Below, piece by piece: positions 30,120 to 37,212 of a stretch of DNA of 64,000 nt (its first letter is position 1; each line of letters starts with the position of its first letter). Location of the stretch: contig DATDGX010000138.1 of assembly GCA_036521875.1 (NCBI GenBank), forward strand, positions 14,282-78,281, given 5' to 3'. Made by a program: the position numbers and the translations under genes. Below the pieces are notes generated by a model. It was given only the letters and a program-made list of their open reading frames with translations. It made no database searches and was not told the origin of the DNA. The DNA is from DATDGX01 sp036521875. Lineage in GTDB: Bacteria; Desulfobacterota; Binatia; Binatales; Binataceae.

Positions 30120-30296
30120 CACCCAGGGTTAGGAAAAGCCGGCGCGCTTCGCGCTGTCACAACTCTTCAAATGGCGTCCGTTGGCGCTGCCCGACGTTGT
30201 TCGATCCTCGACTGACGTCGTGCCTGAATCGATGTCATCCACGCCCAAATCGACGACGTCCAGACGCGGCAGCGCTGCAGGCGGTTTACTGCAGTG

Positions 30297-30355
30297 TTTC
30301 GCAATATTCGAAATTTAACATCAACGGCAAAATCTAGCCTTTTGCATCTCGCAAA
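30297..30355 (+). promoter_or_regulatory. Cluster of inverted repeats upstream of the sigma-54 promoter (candidate activator sites)
   Basis: In an AT-richer stretch three palindromes are packed together. TTTCG/CGAAA lies at 30297-30301 and 30309-30313. GCAAAA/TTTTGC lies at 30327-30332 and 30340-30345. TTTGC/GCAAA lies at 30341-30345 and 30351-30355. They sit roughly 110-185 bases before the predicted -24/-12 element, a usual distance for enhancer-binding activators of sigma-54. The rest of 30047-30464 shows no gene. No activator gene lies in the window. Confidence 0.45.
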
Positions 30356-30464
30356 CCGCGAATCACCTGAATATGCCGTAAGATACTAGGGTTTTCGACC
30401 TTGCTCTGCTGTTTATGCACAATACGAATAAAGAAAAACGCATAGGAAATCGAGAGAATGTCGA

Positions 30465-30480
30465 TGGCACAAGCATTGCT
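30465..30480 (+). promoter_or_regulatory. Sigma-54 (RpoN) -24/-12 promoter of the small-peptide array
   Basis: TGGCAC at 30465-30470 and TTGCT at 30476-30480 are separated by exactly five bases, matching the YTGGCACG-N4-TTGCW consensus at all but the seventh position. Transcription should start near 30491, leaving about 29 bases before the first peptide start and placing its GGAGG site inside the leader. Confidence 0.7.
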
Positions 30481-30519
30481 TGTTGACGGCTGAAGCTCGA
30501 ACCCCAGGGAGGGATGGAA

Positions 30520-30696
30520 ATGAACGCAAGGACAAACGAGGCAAGGTTGGCGGGTCTGGATCGAAGCTCGTATGACATCGAATCGAACGACGGAACCCGC
30601 TCCGCACAGAACGCGCTCCTGAGCGAGTGGCCGGGTGCAATCTTCGGATTGCTGACCCTCGGTTACATCGTGAGTTCGCTGGTGGCGCTGCTCTAA
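30520..30696 (+). CDS. Small C-terminally hydrophobic peptide, array member 1
   Basis: This 58-residue peptide starts MNARTNEARLAGLDRSS and ends in a hydrophobic stretch (AIFGLLTLGYIVSSLVALL) that runs to the stop. GGAGG at 30508-30512 is seven bases before this ATG but only one base before an in-frame ATG at 30514, so 30520 is preferred. It is the most divergent at the N-terminal half of the first three members. It would be a tail-anchored membrane peptide with the N-terminus inside. I recognise no family. The sigma-54 promoter is 40 bases upstream. Confidence 0.8.
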   Translation: MNARTNEARLAGLDRSSYDIESNDGTRSAQNALLSEWPGAIFGLLTLGYIVSSLVALL

Positions 30697-30728
30697 TCAC
30701 CACGGAACTGACTGACGGAGGAATGACA

Positions 30729-30899
30729 ATGAACGCGACGACCACTGAAGCAAGAATGGCGGTGATGGCGCAAGAAGAGAAGGCGTCGACGAGTGCGGTG
30801 CACTACGCGCAGAACGCGATGCTGAGCGAACTGCCCGGTGTGGTGTTCGCATTGCTGACGCTCGGCTACGTCGTAAGCTCGCTTGTCGCCCTGATCTAA
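30729..30899 (+). CDS. Small C-terminally hydrophobic peptide, array member 2
   Basis: This 56-residue peptide begins MNATTTEARMAVMAQEEK, has a variable middle, then YAQNAMLSELPG and the tail LLTLGYVVSSLVALI. It is nearly identical to member 3. The GGAGG at 30717-30721 is seven bases before this ATG; an in-frame ATG at 30723 is too close. The 33-base gap after member 1 contains only the ribosome-binding site, so the genes are co-transcribed. The function is unknown. Confidence 0.85.
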   Translation: MNATTTEARMAVMAQEEKASTSAVHYAQNAMLSELPGVVFALLTLGYVVSSLVALI

Positions 30900-30945
30900 T
30901 CGCAACGAACTGAAACGACGGAACTGACTGACTGGAGGAATGACA

Positions 30946-31116
30946 ATGAACGCGACGACCACTGAAGCAAGAATGGCTGTGAGCCCGGTTGAAGAGGAGG
31001 CGTCGACCAACGCGGTGCGTTACGCGCAGAACGCGATGCTGAGTGAATTGCCCGGCGTAGTGTTCGGACTGCTGACGCTCGGCTACGTCGTGAGCTCGCT
31101 GATCGCATTGATCTGA
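30946..31116 (+). CDS. Small C-terminally hydrophobic peptide, array member 3
   Basis: This 56-residue peptide is shorter than typical ORF cut-offs. It starts MNATTTEARMAVSPVEEE, then YAQNAMLSELPG and the tail LLTLGYVVSSLIALI. The repeat period from member 2 is 217 bases, and leader bases GGAACTGACTGAC plus GGAGGAATGACAATG recur, so the two arose by recent tandem duplication. Substitutions are concentrated around residues 13-24, the loop between the conserved head and tail. GGAGG at 30934-30938 supports the start. Confidence 0.85.
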   Translation: MNATTTEARMAVSPVEEEASTNAVRYAQNAMLSELPGVVFGLLTLGYVVSSLIALI

Positions 31117-31177
31117 ACCTGAACCTGAATCCGATTGGCGTGAATCGCAAGAACTGTTCTGACTTGAGAGAATGACC

Positions 31178-31360
31178 ATGGACGCAACGACCACTGAAGA
31201 AAAAATCGCTGCGACGGCGATTGAGAAAAAGGCGTCGGCGGATTGCACGGCGTATTGTATGTCCGCGGCGGACCAAAGGATGTTCCGCCCGATGCCCGGC
31301 ATCATGCTCGAACTTACCTCGCTCGGCTACGTCGTGAGCTCGCTGAACGGGCTCGACTGA
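31178..31360 (+). CDS. Divergent small peptide, array member 4 (two cysteines)
   Basis: This 60-residue peptide keeps the head MDATTTEEKIA and the tail motif LGYVVSSL. It differs by two cysteines in DCTAYCM, an insertion MFRP before PMPG, and a polar tail (ELTSLGYVVSSLNGLD) that is no longer a plausible membrane helix. An in-frame ATG is at 31172, preceded by GAGAGAA. The preceding gap of 61 bases lacks the strong GGAGG of the others, so it may be translated less. It could be soluble and act on, or be regulated by, the other three. Confidence 0.75.
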   Translation: MDATTTEEKIAATAIEKKASADCTAYCMSAADQRMFRPMPGIMLELTSLGYVVSSLNGLD

Positions 31361-31609
31361 CCTCTCATTCGCCGCCCCGCGCGGCCGGTTTCTCAACGCA
31401 CCTCTGACTGGTTTCCCCGCGCCTCTGAACTGAAGAGGTCGCGAACCCTCAGAATTAGATCGCTCGAAGTTCCGCCGCGCCACGGCTCAGTATTTGCCGG
31501 GCAACGTTTGGCTGGCTCGATAGCGACCAGTACGTGAATGCCGCCAGGGTGTGAGGTCGTGCTCATGTCAACGAACCTGAATGCATTCATCTTTGAGTAG
31601 CGGATGCTC
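31361..31609. other. 3' region of the peptide array transcript
   Basis: About 250 bases without a convincing gene between member 4 and the terminator. An inverted repeat CCTCT/AGAGG lies at 31422-31426 and 31434-31438. It may be a long 3' untranslated region or the source of a small RNA. No degenerate fifth peptide copy is visible. Confidence 0.5.
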
Positions 31610-31636
31610 CGCGCCTGATCGCAGGCGCGTTTTGTT
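31610..31636 (+). terminator. Rho-independent terminator of the peptide array
   Basis: CGCGCCTG and CAGGCGCG form a perfect 8-bp stem with a four-base loop (ATCG), followed directly by TTTTGTT. The T-tract is on the plus strand, so it ends the array transcript rather than the opposing exonuclease gene. Confidence 0.8.
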
Positions 31637-31660
31637 AGCTACGCGAATGACCGGGCAATA

Positions 31661-32536
31661 TCATTGCCATCGCTGGGGCACGGCCTTGATCCTCTGAACT
31701 CCAAGCTCATCACACCAGTGTTCAAAACGCGCGCGCGGTACGCCGCGAAACTCCAGATCTTTCAGCGAGGCCTCCAGTGGGACGGTGTCGACTAAAGTTG
31801 CCAGCTTCCGGTACAGCAAAGCGTCTTCGCGCCGCTCCACCAGCGTGGCCGCGAGCTGGAGCGCGCCGCGCGGTTTGACCTTCCACTGGAACGGGTCGGC
31901 GGGAATCCCCTCCAGCCGCTCGTATACGCCCAGCAGCAGCGACGCGCTTTTCTTGCCGAAGCCCGGCAGGCCGGGAAAGCCGTCCGCGCTGTCGCCGGCC
32001 AGCGCCAGGAAGTCTGGCATGCTATGCGGTCCAAAACCGCGCTCGGCGCGAAATGCCGCCTCGTTCACCACTTTCCGCTGGCGTCGATCAACCCGGACCA
32101 CCCGGTCGCCTAGCAAGCACTGACCGAGATCTTTGTCAGGCGTGAGAATTCGTACTTGAGTGACCTGATCGCGAAATCTCCGGGCTCCGCTGGCGAGACC
32201 ATCATCCGCCTCGTACTCGCGCATCGACCAGACCGCCACTCCGATCGCGCGCACGGCATCTTCCGCCGCGTCGAATTGAACGCGCAACTCGGGCGGAACA
32301 CCTTCGTCGCTCTTGTAGGGCGGAAACAGATCATTCCGAAACGATCGGATCGGATTGTCGAACGCTACCGCAACATGCGTGACCGCTTCCTCCGGGTCCC
32401 GCAGGAGGGCCAATAGCGACTCCACGATCCCGACCGTGGCCTTGGCATCGGCGCCCGAAGGCGCGCGGTGCTCAGGGCGCGGCGCGTAATGAGCCCGATA
32501 GAGTTCGTACGTCCCGTCGACAAGATGCAATCGCAT
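31661..32536 (-). CDS. 5'-3' exonuclease (PolA N-terminal/FEN-like)
   Basis: This 291-residue protein is a stand-alone relative of the DNA polymerase I 5'-nuclease domain. Metal-binding acidic segments are LHLVDGTYELYRAHY, VAFDNPIRSFRN, YEADDGLASGARRF, and TPDKDLGQCL. A helix-three-turn-helix DNA-binding motif reads FPGLPGFGKKSASLLL. It should remove RNA primers or flaps. The last 60 residues show no distinct motif. It ends about 25 bases from the peptide-array terminator, in convergent orientation. Confidence 0.88.
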   Translation of the reverse strand: MRLHLVDGTYELYRAHYAPRPEHRAPSGADAKATVGIVESLLALLRDPEEAVTHVAVAFDNPIRSFRNDLFPPYKSDEGVPPELRVQFDAAEDAVRAIGVAVWSMREYEADDGLASGARRFRDQVTQVRILTPDKDLGQCLLGDRVVRVDRRQRKVVNEAAFRAERGFGPHSMPDFLALAGDSADGFPGLPGFGKKSASLLLGVYERLEGIPADPFQWKVKPRGALQLAATLVERREDALLYRKLATLVDTVPLEASLKDLEFRGVPRARFEHWCDELGVQRIKAVPQRWQ

Positions 32537-32569
32537 CGAGCGAGAATAACACTTGCGGTGTCGTTACGG

Positions 32570-33106
32570 TCACCGGACCCGCTCGAGGCGCAAGCTCCCA
32601 ACGGTGGCGCGCGCGGTGATGCCCGGGGCAGCGGAGGTCTCGATCGCGCGCCTGACCATCGTGAGCGAGACCAGGATGACCGCAGCGGTTAGCACGATCG
32701 TGACCCACGTCATCACCCGGATGCGCATGAGAATCGAGTCGACCTGTTTGACCGTGAACGCCGGGCCGTCGCCGTGCGCCGCAATCTCCTCTTGCCGCCC
32801 GATCCTGAACGCGAGACCGAAAGTCAGGTAGGTCTGCAGGAAAATCAGGATAAACGCGAGCCCGAGTTTCAGCTCGAGTGGCCCGCCGATGCGGCTGAAG
32901 TAATCGAACTTCATCGATGCTTTCAGATCCGTCAACCGCATCGCGCCGGTAATCACGACCACTCCGAGCATCGCGATCGTAAACGGATTGTAGAAGCGCA
33001 GCCCGGTTATCAGGCTCGCGCGGCGCGAGCTTTCGTCGCGTGCGGTCGCCGCCGCGGGAATCAACATATAGAGGAGCGCGAACTGTGCGCCGAAATATGC
33101 GGCCAT
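32570..33106 (-). CDS. Four-helix membrane protein of unknown function
   Basis: This 178-residue protein has four hydrophobic helices: YFGAQFALLYMLIPA, FTIAMLGVVVITGAM, LELKLGLAFILIFLQTYLTFG and VTIVLTAAVILVSLTMV. The loops are charged and it has a short soluble C-terminus. In-frame residues LVWLHLCAM precede the first ATG and look like part of the first helix, but no usual start codon lies there, so the true start may be non-standard. It is separated from the exonuclease by about 30 bases and from the GH1 gene by about 75. I do not recognise the family with confidence. Confidence 0.6.
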   Translation of the reverse strand: MAAYFGAQFALLYMLIPAAATARDESSRRASLITGLRFYNPFTIAMLGVVVITGAMRLTDLKASMKFDYFSRIGGPLELKLGLAFILIFLQTYLTFGLAFRIGRQEEIAAHGDGPAFTVKQVDSILMRIRVMTWVTIVLTAAVILVSLTMVRRAIETSAAPGITARATVGSLRLERVR

Positions 33107-33181
33107 CGCGCACAGATGCAGCCAGACGAGGATTTCGCCGGATTCGATGCGCGCTAACTCCCTGACCGCTTGCCGCGAGGC

Positions 33182-34531
33182 TCATTCACCGGGGTCAAAG
33201 TCGAGCGCGTTGGAGCGCGCGACGCTGGAGTACCATCGCCCGCTCTCCTTGACGATGCGATCCTGGGTCTTGAAGTCGCACCATACGATGCCGAAGCGCT
33301 GCGCATAGCCCTCGCCCCACTCGAAATTGTCGGTGAAGGTCCAGGTGAAGTAACCACGCACGTCCACCCCTTCCGCGATCGCGCGCGATACTCCCGCGAT
33401 GTAGCGGCGCAGAAAGCTGATGCGGCGTTGATCGTCGACCTTGCCGTCGGCGCCGGGCGCGTCGCCGAAGGAGCATCCGTTCTCGAACACGTAGATGGGC
33501 GGCTTGCCGAAGTCGGTCGAGATGCGATGGATCATTTCGTAGAGCGCCGGCGGATAGACTTCCCAGCCGAAATCGGTGCTCTCCTTCGCGTCAGGCCGCA
33601 CCTGCCTGAGCTGCAGGTTGTGCTCGTGCGGATCGTGCTTGACCACCGCACGCACGTACAAGTTGATGCCGATGAAATCGTGCGGCGCCTTGACGATCTC
33701 CATGTCGCCGGGGCGGATGTCGAGGCGGTCTTCGATATTTCCTTCGGCATAGACCTCGGGATAGCGCCCGTGCATCGCGGGCTCCAGGAACCACAAGTTA
33801 CAGAAGCGATGCCATCGCTCGGCTGCCGCGCGATCCTCCAGCGAGTTGGTCTGCGGATGCACCGACTGCATGCTGAACGCGGTGCCGACCGCCGTCGGCT
33901 GGTGGCGCGCCGCGCGCAGCGCCCGCACCGCCATCCCCTGCGCCAGGTTGACGACGTGGGTCGCCTTGAGAGCCGCGCGCGGCTCATGACGCCCGGGAGC
34001 GTGGTTCCCGGTTAGATAGCCGAGCATCGTGAACGCCCACGGCTCGTTGAACACCATCCAGTTTTTCACCCGATCGCCAAGCTCGTCAGCGACCACCGCC
34101 GCATAGTCGCGGAAGTATTCCGCCGTGTCGCGATTCGGCCATCCGCCGAGATCCTCGAGCGCCTGCGGCAGGTCCCAATGATACAGCGTCACCCACGGCT
34201 GCAGGTTGCGCTTGAGCAGCTCGTCGACGACGCGCTTATAGAAGTCGAGTCCCTTCTGATTCACCGCCCCCTTGCCGCCGGGAATTATCCGCGGCCACGA
34301 GAGCGAGATGCGCGCCGCATTCAGGCCCAGGTCGGCCATCAGCGCGATGTCGCCGGGATAGCGATGGTAGAAATCGCAGGCGACGTCGCCGGTGTCGCCG
34401 TTCTTGATCTTGCCCGGCGCGTGCGAGAAACGGTCCCAGATGGACTCGCCCTTGCCGTCCTCGCTGCGCCCGCCTTCTATCTGATAAGAGGCGCTCGCGG
34501 TCCCCCAGAGAAATCCTTTCGGAAACTGCAT
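33182..34531 (-). CDS. GH1 family beta-glucosidase
   Basis: This 449-residue protein hydrolyses beta-linked sugars. The start MQFPKGFLWGTASASYQIEG is diagnostic for GH1 and sets the start at 34531; an alternative ATG at 34540 would add MAA. The acid/base Glu is in FNEPWAF and the nucleophile Glu in YVFENGCSFGD. SWPRIIPGGKGAVNQKGLDFYKR and the ending FEWGEGYAQRFGIVW are typical. There is no signal peptide, so it is cytoplasmic. The disaccharide source is unclear, with no transporter nearby. Confidence 0.92.
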   Translation of the reverse strand: MQFPKGFLWGTASASYQIEGGRSEDGKGESIWDRFSHAPGKIKNGDTGDVACDFYHRYPGDIALMADLGLNAARISLSWPRIIPGGKGAVNQKGLDFYKRVVDELLKRNLQPWVTLYHWDLPQALEDLGGWPNRDTAEYFRDYAAVVADELGDRVKNWMVFNEPWAFTMLGYLTGNHAPGRHEPRAALKATHVVNLAQGMAVRALRAARHQPTAVGTAFSMQSVHPQTNSLEDRAAAERWHRFCNLWFLEPAMHGRYPEVYAEGNIEDRLDIRPGDMEIVKAPHDFIGINLYVRAVVKHDPHEHNLQLRQVRPDAKESTDFGWEVYPPALYEMIHRISTDFGKPPIYVFENGCSFGDAPGADGKVDDQRRISFLRRYIAGVSRAIAEGVDVRGYFTWTFTDNFEWGEGYAQRFGIVWCDFKTQDRIVKESGRWYSSVARSNALDFDPGE

Positions 34532-34794
34532 TGCCGCCATAGGCGCGTTTGTTAGCACAACCCGCCGTGCCGAGGCGAGCAGAGGCCTTCCCGATCTGAT
34601 ACCGCCCATCGCATCCGCGCATCGATTCTTTGTCGCGAGGCGCAATTGGTAGCTGCGACGGCTTTATCTGTGCAAAACGCCTTGGAGCCTTGAAAAAACG
34701 CCCGGAACTATATATCTACACACAGGTCTGAACGGGTTCGTCATGTCAGCCGCTGGCCACACAAAGGTATCGGGTTCGACAGGAGATATTCTGA

Positions 34795-35115
34795 ATGCTG
34801 AATAGAACCAACGCGGGTGAAAAGGGGCGCACGATCGCGAGGCGAATGATTTCGGCGGCAGCGATAATGTCCGCGCTAGCGGCCTTGTCGCTGGGCGGAT
34901 GCTCCTCGACCGCAACGCCGGCCCCGCCGTCTGAGGCGATGAAGCATGTTGAGCTAACCTTCAGCCTCGATCAGTGTCAGCCGATCGATACCAATCTTTT
35001 CAAATGCCCGGCGGTCGACAAGCCGGTTTGCAACCCGGACTACAATGGCCAGGTCGAGTGTGTTCGAATCGGGCGCAAGAAGAGCGTCTTCGTCGAGCAA
35101 GCGATTATGCCGTAG
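34795..35115 (+). CDS. Small putative lipoprotein
   Basis: This 106-residue protein has a signal peptide with lipobox ALSLGGC (Cys near residue 36), so it would be lipid-modified and exported. The mature part is short and rich in cysteines (DQCQP, KCPAVDKPVCNPDYNGQVECV), consistent with two disulfides. No family is recognised. TTGAAA at 34690-34695, with a TA-rich run 15 bases downstream, may be its promoter. It is divergent from the GH1 gene. Confidence 0.65.
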   Translation: MLNRTNAGEKGRTIARRMISAAAIMSALAALSLGGCSSTATPAPPSEAMKHVELTFSLDQCQPIDTNLFKCPAVDKPVCNPDYNGQVECVRIGRKKSVFVEQAIMP

Positions 35116-35200
35116 CCGGGAGTATGCGCTCCTCAAACCTCACCGAGGTTTCCGGCTTCCCGTCTTATAAAGATGCGCGTGTCGCCCGGTTAGAAGATAA

Positions 35201-35289
35201 GGCGGACTGCAGGGGTCTGCACCGTTCTCCGCCGGCGACAGCGGAGCCGGGTTCCTGAGTGGTAGTGGGTGCAGGGGTCAGGCCCCTGC
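35201..35289. repeat. REP-like hairpin repeat beside trxB
   Basis: A compound element contains a partial palindrome (TGCAGGGGTCTGCACC), the spacer GCCGGCGACAGCGGAGCCGG and a hairpin GCAGGGGTCAGGCCCCTGC at 35271-35289 that abuts the trxB stop. The same arrangement occurs upstream of moaC. It could act as a terminator or stabilising 3' hairpin for trxB. Confidence 0.6.
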
Positions 35290-36245
35290 TATTCGCCCGG
35301 CTGCTCTTCCAGCCAGCGCTCGGCGTCGATCGCCGCCATGCATCCGGTGCCCGCAGCAGTGACCGCCTGCCGATAGGTGTGATCGACGACATCGCCCGCC
35401 GCGAACACCCCCGCGACGTTGGTGTGAGTCGAGCCGGGCCGCACGATCAAATAACCCAGCTCGTCCATCTCGAGCTGACCCTTGAAGATTGCGCTGTTGG
35501 GCGTATGCCCGATTGCCATGAAGATCCCATGGGCTTTGAATTCGGTGGTCTTGCCGGTCTTCAGATTCTTGAGCGTTGCCCCGGTGACGCCGCCCTTTTT
35601 GTCGCCGTGAATCTCGACCACTACCGAATCGAAAATGAACGCGACGCGCGGATTGTTGTGCGCGCGATCCTGCATGATCTTCGAGGCGCGCAGCGTGTCG
35701 CGCCGATGCACCACCGTCACCTTCGGGGAGAACCTGGTGAGGAAGGTAGCTTCTTCCATCGCGGTGTCGCCGCCTCCCACTACCAGCACGTCCTTGTCCT
35801 TGAAGAAGGCGCCGTCGCAGGTCGCGCATGCGCTCACGCCATAACCCATCAGGCGCGTTTCCGATTCGATCCCGAGCAGCTTGGCCGTGGCGCCGGTCGA
35901 AATGATTACCGACGCGGCGCGGATCACGCTCTTGCCGACCACCAGCTCGAACGGCCGCTTGCCGAGTCTGACCTCGCTCACGTGACCGCTGACAAAACGG
36001 GTGCCGAAGCGCTCCGCCTGGCGCTTGAACACCTCCATCATTTCGGGGCCCTGCACGCCGTTCTCGAAGCCGGGATAATTCTCTACCTCGGTGGTGATAG
36101 TGAGCTGCCCGCCCGGGGAGTCGCCTTCCACGAGGAGCGGCGAAAGGTTCGCGCGCGCGGTATACAGCGCGGCGGTCAGCCCCGCGGGTCCGGAGCCGAG
36201 AATTACCACCTGGTTGATTTCGTCTTGATTGATTTGCTGAGCCAT
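35289..36245 (-). CDS. trxB: Thioredoxin-disulfide reductase
   Basis: TrxB transfers electrons from NADPH through FAD and its CxxC to thioredoxin. The 318-residue protein has the FAD motif VVILGSGPAGLTAALYTARANL and the redox pair CATCDGAFF near residues 137-142. The NADPH motif VLVVGGGDTAMEEATFL and the closing FAAGDVVDHTYRQAVTAAGTGCMAA are present. A GGAG site precedes the start. No thioredoxin gene is adjacent. Confidence 0.95.
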   Translation of the reverse strand: MAQQINQDEINQVVILGSGPAGLTAALYTARANLSPLLVEGDSPGGQLTITTEVENYPGFENGVQGPEMMEVFKRQAERFGTRFVSGHVSEVRLGKRPFELVVGKSVIRAASVIISTGATAKLLGIESETRLMGYGVSACATCDGAFFKDKDVLVVGGGDTAMEEATFLTRFSPKVTVVHRRDTLRASKIMQDRAHNNPRVAFIFDSVVVEIHGDKKGGVTGATLKNLKTGKTTEFKAHGIFMAIGHTPNSAIFKGQLEMDELGYLIVRPGSTHTNVAGVFAAGDVVDHTYRQAVTAAGTGCMAAIDAERWLEEQPGE

Positions 36246-36261
36246 AAACTCCGTTTCAGAG

Positions 36262-36332
36262 GTCGCGCCAAGAGGCGCGACGCTATCATCAACTTATTGT
36301 ACAGGAGATCGTCTCGTACAGGAGACCTCCTC
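36262..36332. promoter_or_regulatory. Perfect hairpin and 17-bp tandem repeat upstream of trxB
   Basis: GTCGCGCC (36262-36269) and GGCGCGAC (36274-36281) form a perfect 8-bp stem with loop AAGA, about 17 bases before the trxB start. Just upstream a 17-bp unit beginning GTACAGGAGA occurs twice, at 36299-36315 and 36316-36332, and a third GTAC follows. They could be operator sites or a leader structure. Confidence 0.4.
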
Positions 36333-36425
36333 GTACGGAAAATGTTGACGGCGGCGAACTGATGCACGCTACCGCCGTTAGAACGTTCCCAAGACGAGCA
36401 GCGCGCCATTCGCTGAACCCCGTTT

Positions 36426-36587
36426 CCGGCGACAACGCCATCCTCGCCTCCGGGTGCAGGGCTTGGCACCCTGCCTTGCCGGCGACAACGGAGCCGGCTC
36501 TTGTGTGCCGGTGGGTGCAGGGGTCAGCCCCTGCCGACAACGGAACTGGATTCTTGCGTCGAGGTGGGTGCAGGGGTCACCCGCTGC
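36426..36587. repeat. REP-like hairpin repeat, three tandem units before moaC
   Basis: Three units of about 52-61 bases each combine CCGGCGACAACG with a GGGTGCAGG-type hairpin. Hairpins lie at 36452-36474, 36517-36534 (perfect, GCAGGGG with CCCCTGC, loop TCAG) and 36570-36587. Most of the 388-base gap between trxB and moaC is this array plus the trxB leader elements. Confidence 0.65.
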
Positions 36588-36633
36588 CTGTATATCTGAA
36601 CGCGGTCAACGTAAGCTCTTATCCGCTGCTGCG

Positions 36634-37185
36634 ATGCCGGGCAAGAAACAGAAGTCGGATTCGGCGGCGCCGCCAGGCCGCGGCGTGCGAGCGCTCACTC
36701 ATCTCGATCGTCGCGGGCGGATCCGGATGGTCGATGTCGGCGACAAACCGGTGACCCGGCGCGAGGCCGTCGCGCGCGGACGAATCGCGATGGCGCCGGC
36801 AACGCTCGCGGCGATTGTCGGCGGCAAGCTCAACAAGGGCGAGGCGATCGCCGCGGCGCGCATCGCCGGGGTGATGGCGGCGAAGCGGACCCACGAGCTG
36901 ATCCCGCTATGCCATCAGATTCCGCTCGAAGTGGTGGAAGTCGATTTTCGCCCCGACCGCGCGCGCTCGGCGCTCGAGATCGAGGCGCGCGCCGTCACCG
37001 CGGCGCGCACCGGCGTCGAGATGGAAGCGATGGTCGCGGTCAGCGCGGCGGCGCTCACCATCTACGACATGGCCAAAGCGATCGACCGCGCGATGGAAAT
37101 CGGTGCGATTCGATTGGTGAAGAAGAGCGGCGGCCGCAGCGGCGAGTTCATCCGTGCGGGCGAACGCAAATGGAGCGCGCGCTAG
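36634..37185 (+). CDS. moaC: Cyclic pyranopterin monophosphate synthase MoaC
   Basis: MoaC acts with MoaA in the first step of molybdopterin synthesis. The 183-residue protein has LTHLDRRGRIRMVDVGDKP, the RTHELIPLCHQIPLE motif and GVEMEAMVAVSAAALTIYDMAKA, with the active-site lysine in the closing VKKSGGRSGEF. The ATG at 36634 is chosen; about 15 residues precede the conserved start, and the frame upstream is repeat sequence. No other mo genes are near, so it is isolated. Confidence 0.92.
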   Translation: MPGKKQKSDSAAPPGRGVRALTHLDRRGRIRMVDVGDKPVTRREAVARGRIAMAPATLAAIVGGKLNKGEAIAAARIAGVMAAKRTHELIPLCHQIPLEVVEVDFRPDRARSALEIEARAVTAARTGVEMEAMVAVSAAALTIYDMAKAIDRAMEIGAIRLVKKSGGRSGEFIRAGERKWSAR

Positions 37186-37212
37186 CTCCATCCGCGCATG
37201 CAAAGCGACGCC

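Noticed and set aside
30520..31360. Small peptides as Flp pilins of the Tad system
   Set aside because: No Gly-x4-Glu-Tyr processing motif, and the hydrophobic part is at the C-terminal end, opposite to pilins.
30520..31360. Peptides as a conventional RiPP or double-glycine bacteriocin cluster
   Set aside because: No GG leader end, no core rich in Cys/Ser/Thr, and no LanB/LanM, radical SAM, YcaO or peptidase-ABC exporter nearby; only the ICMT-like enzyme is adjacent.
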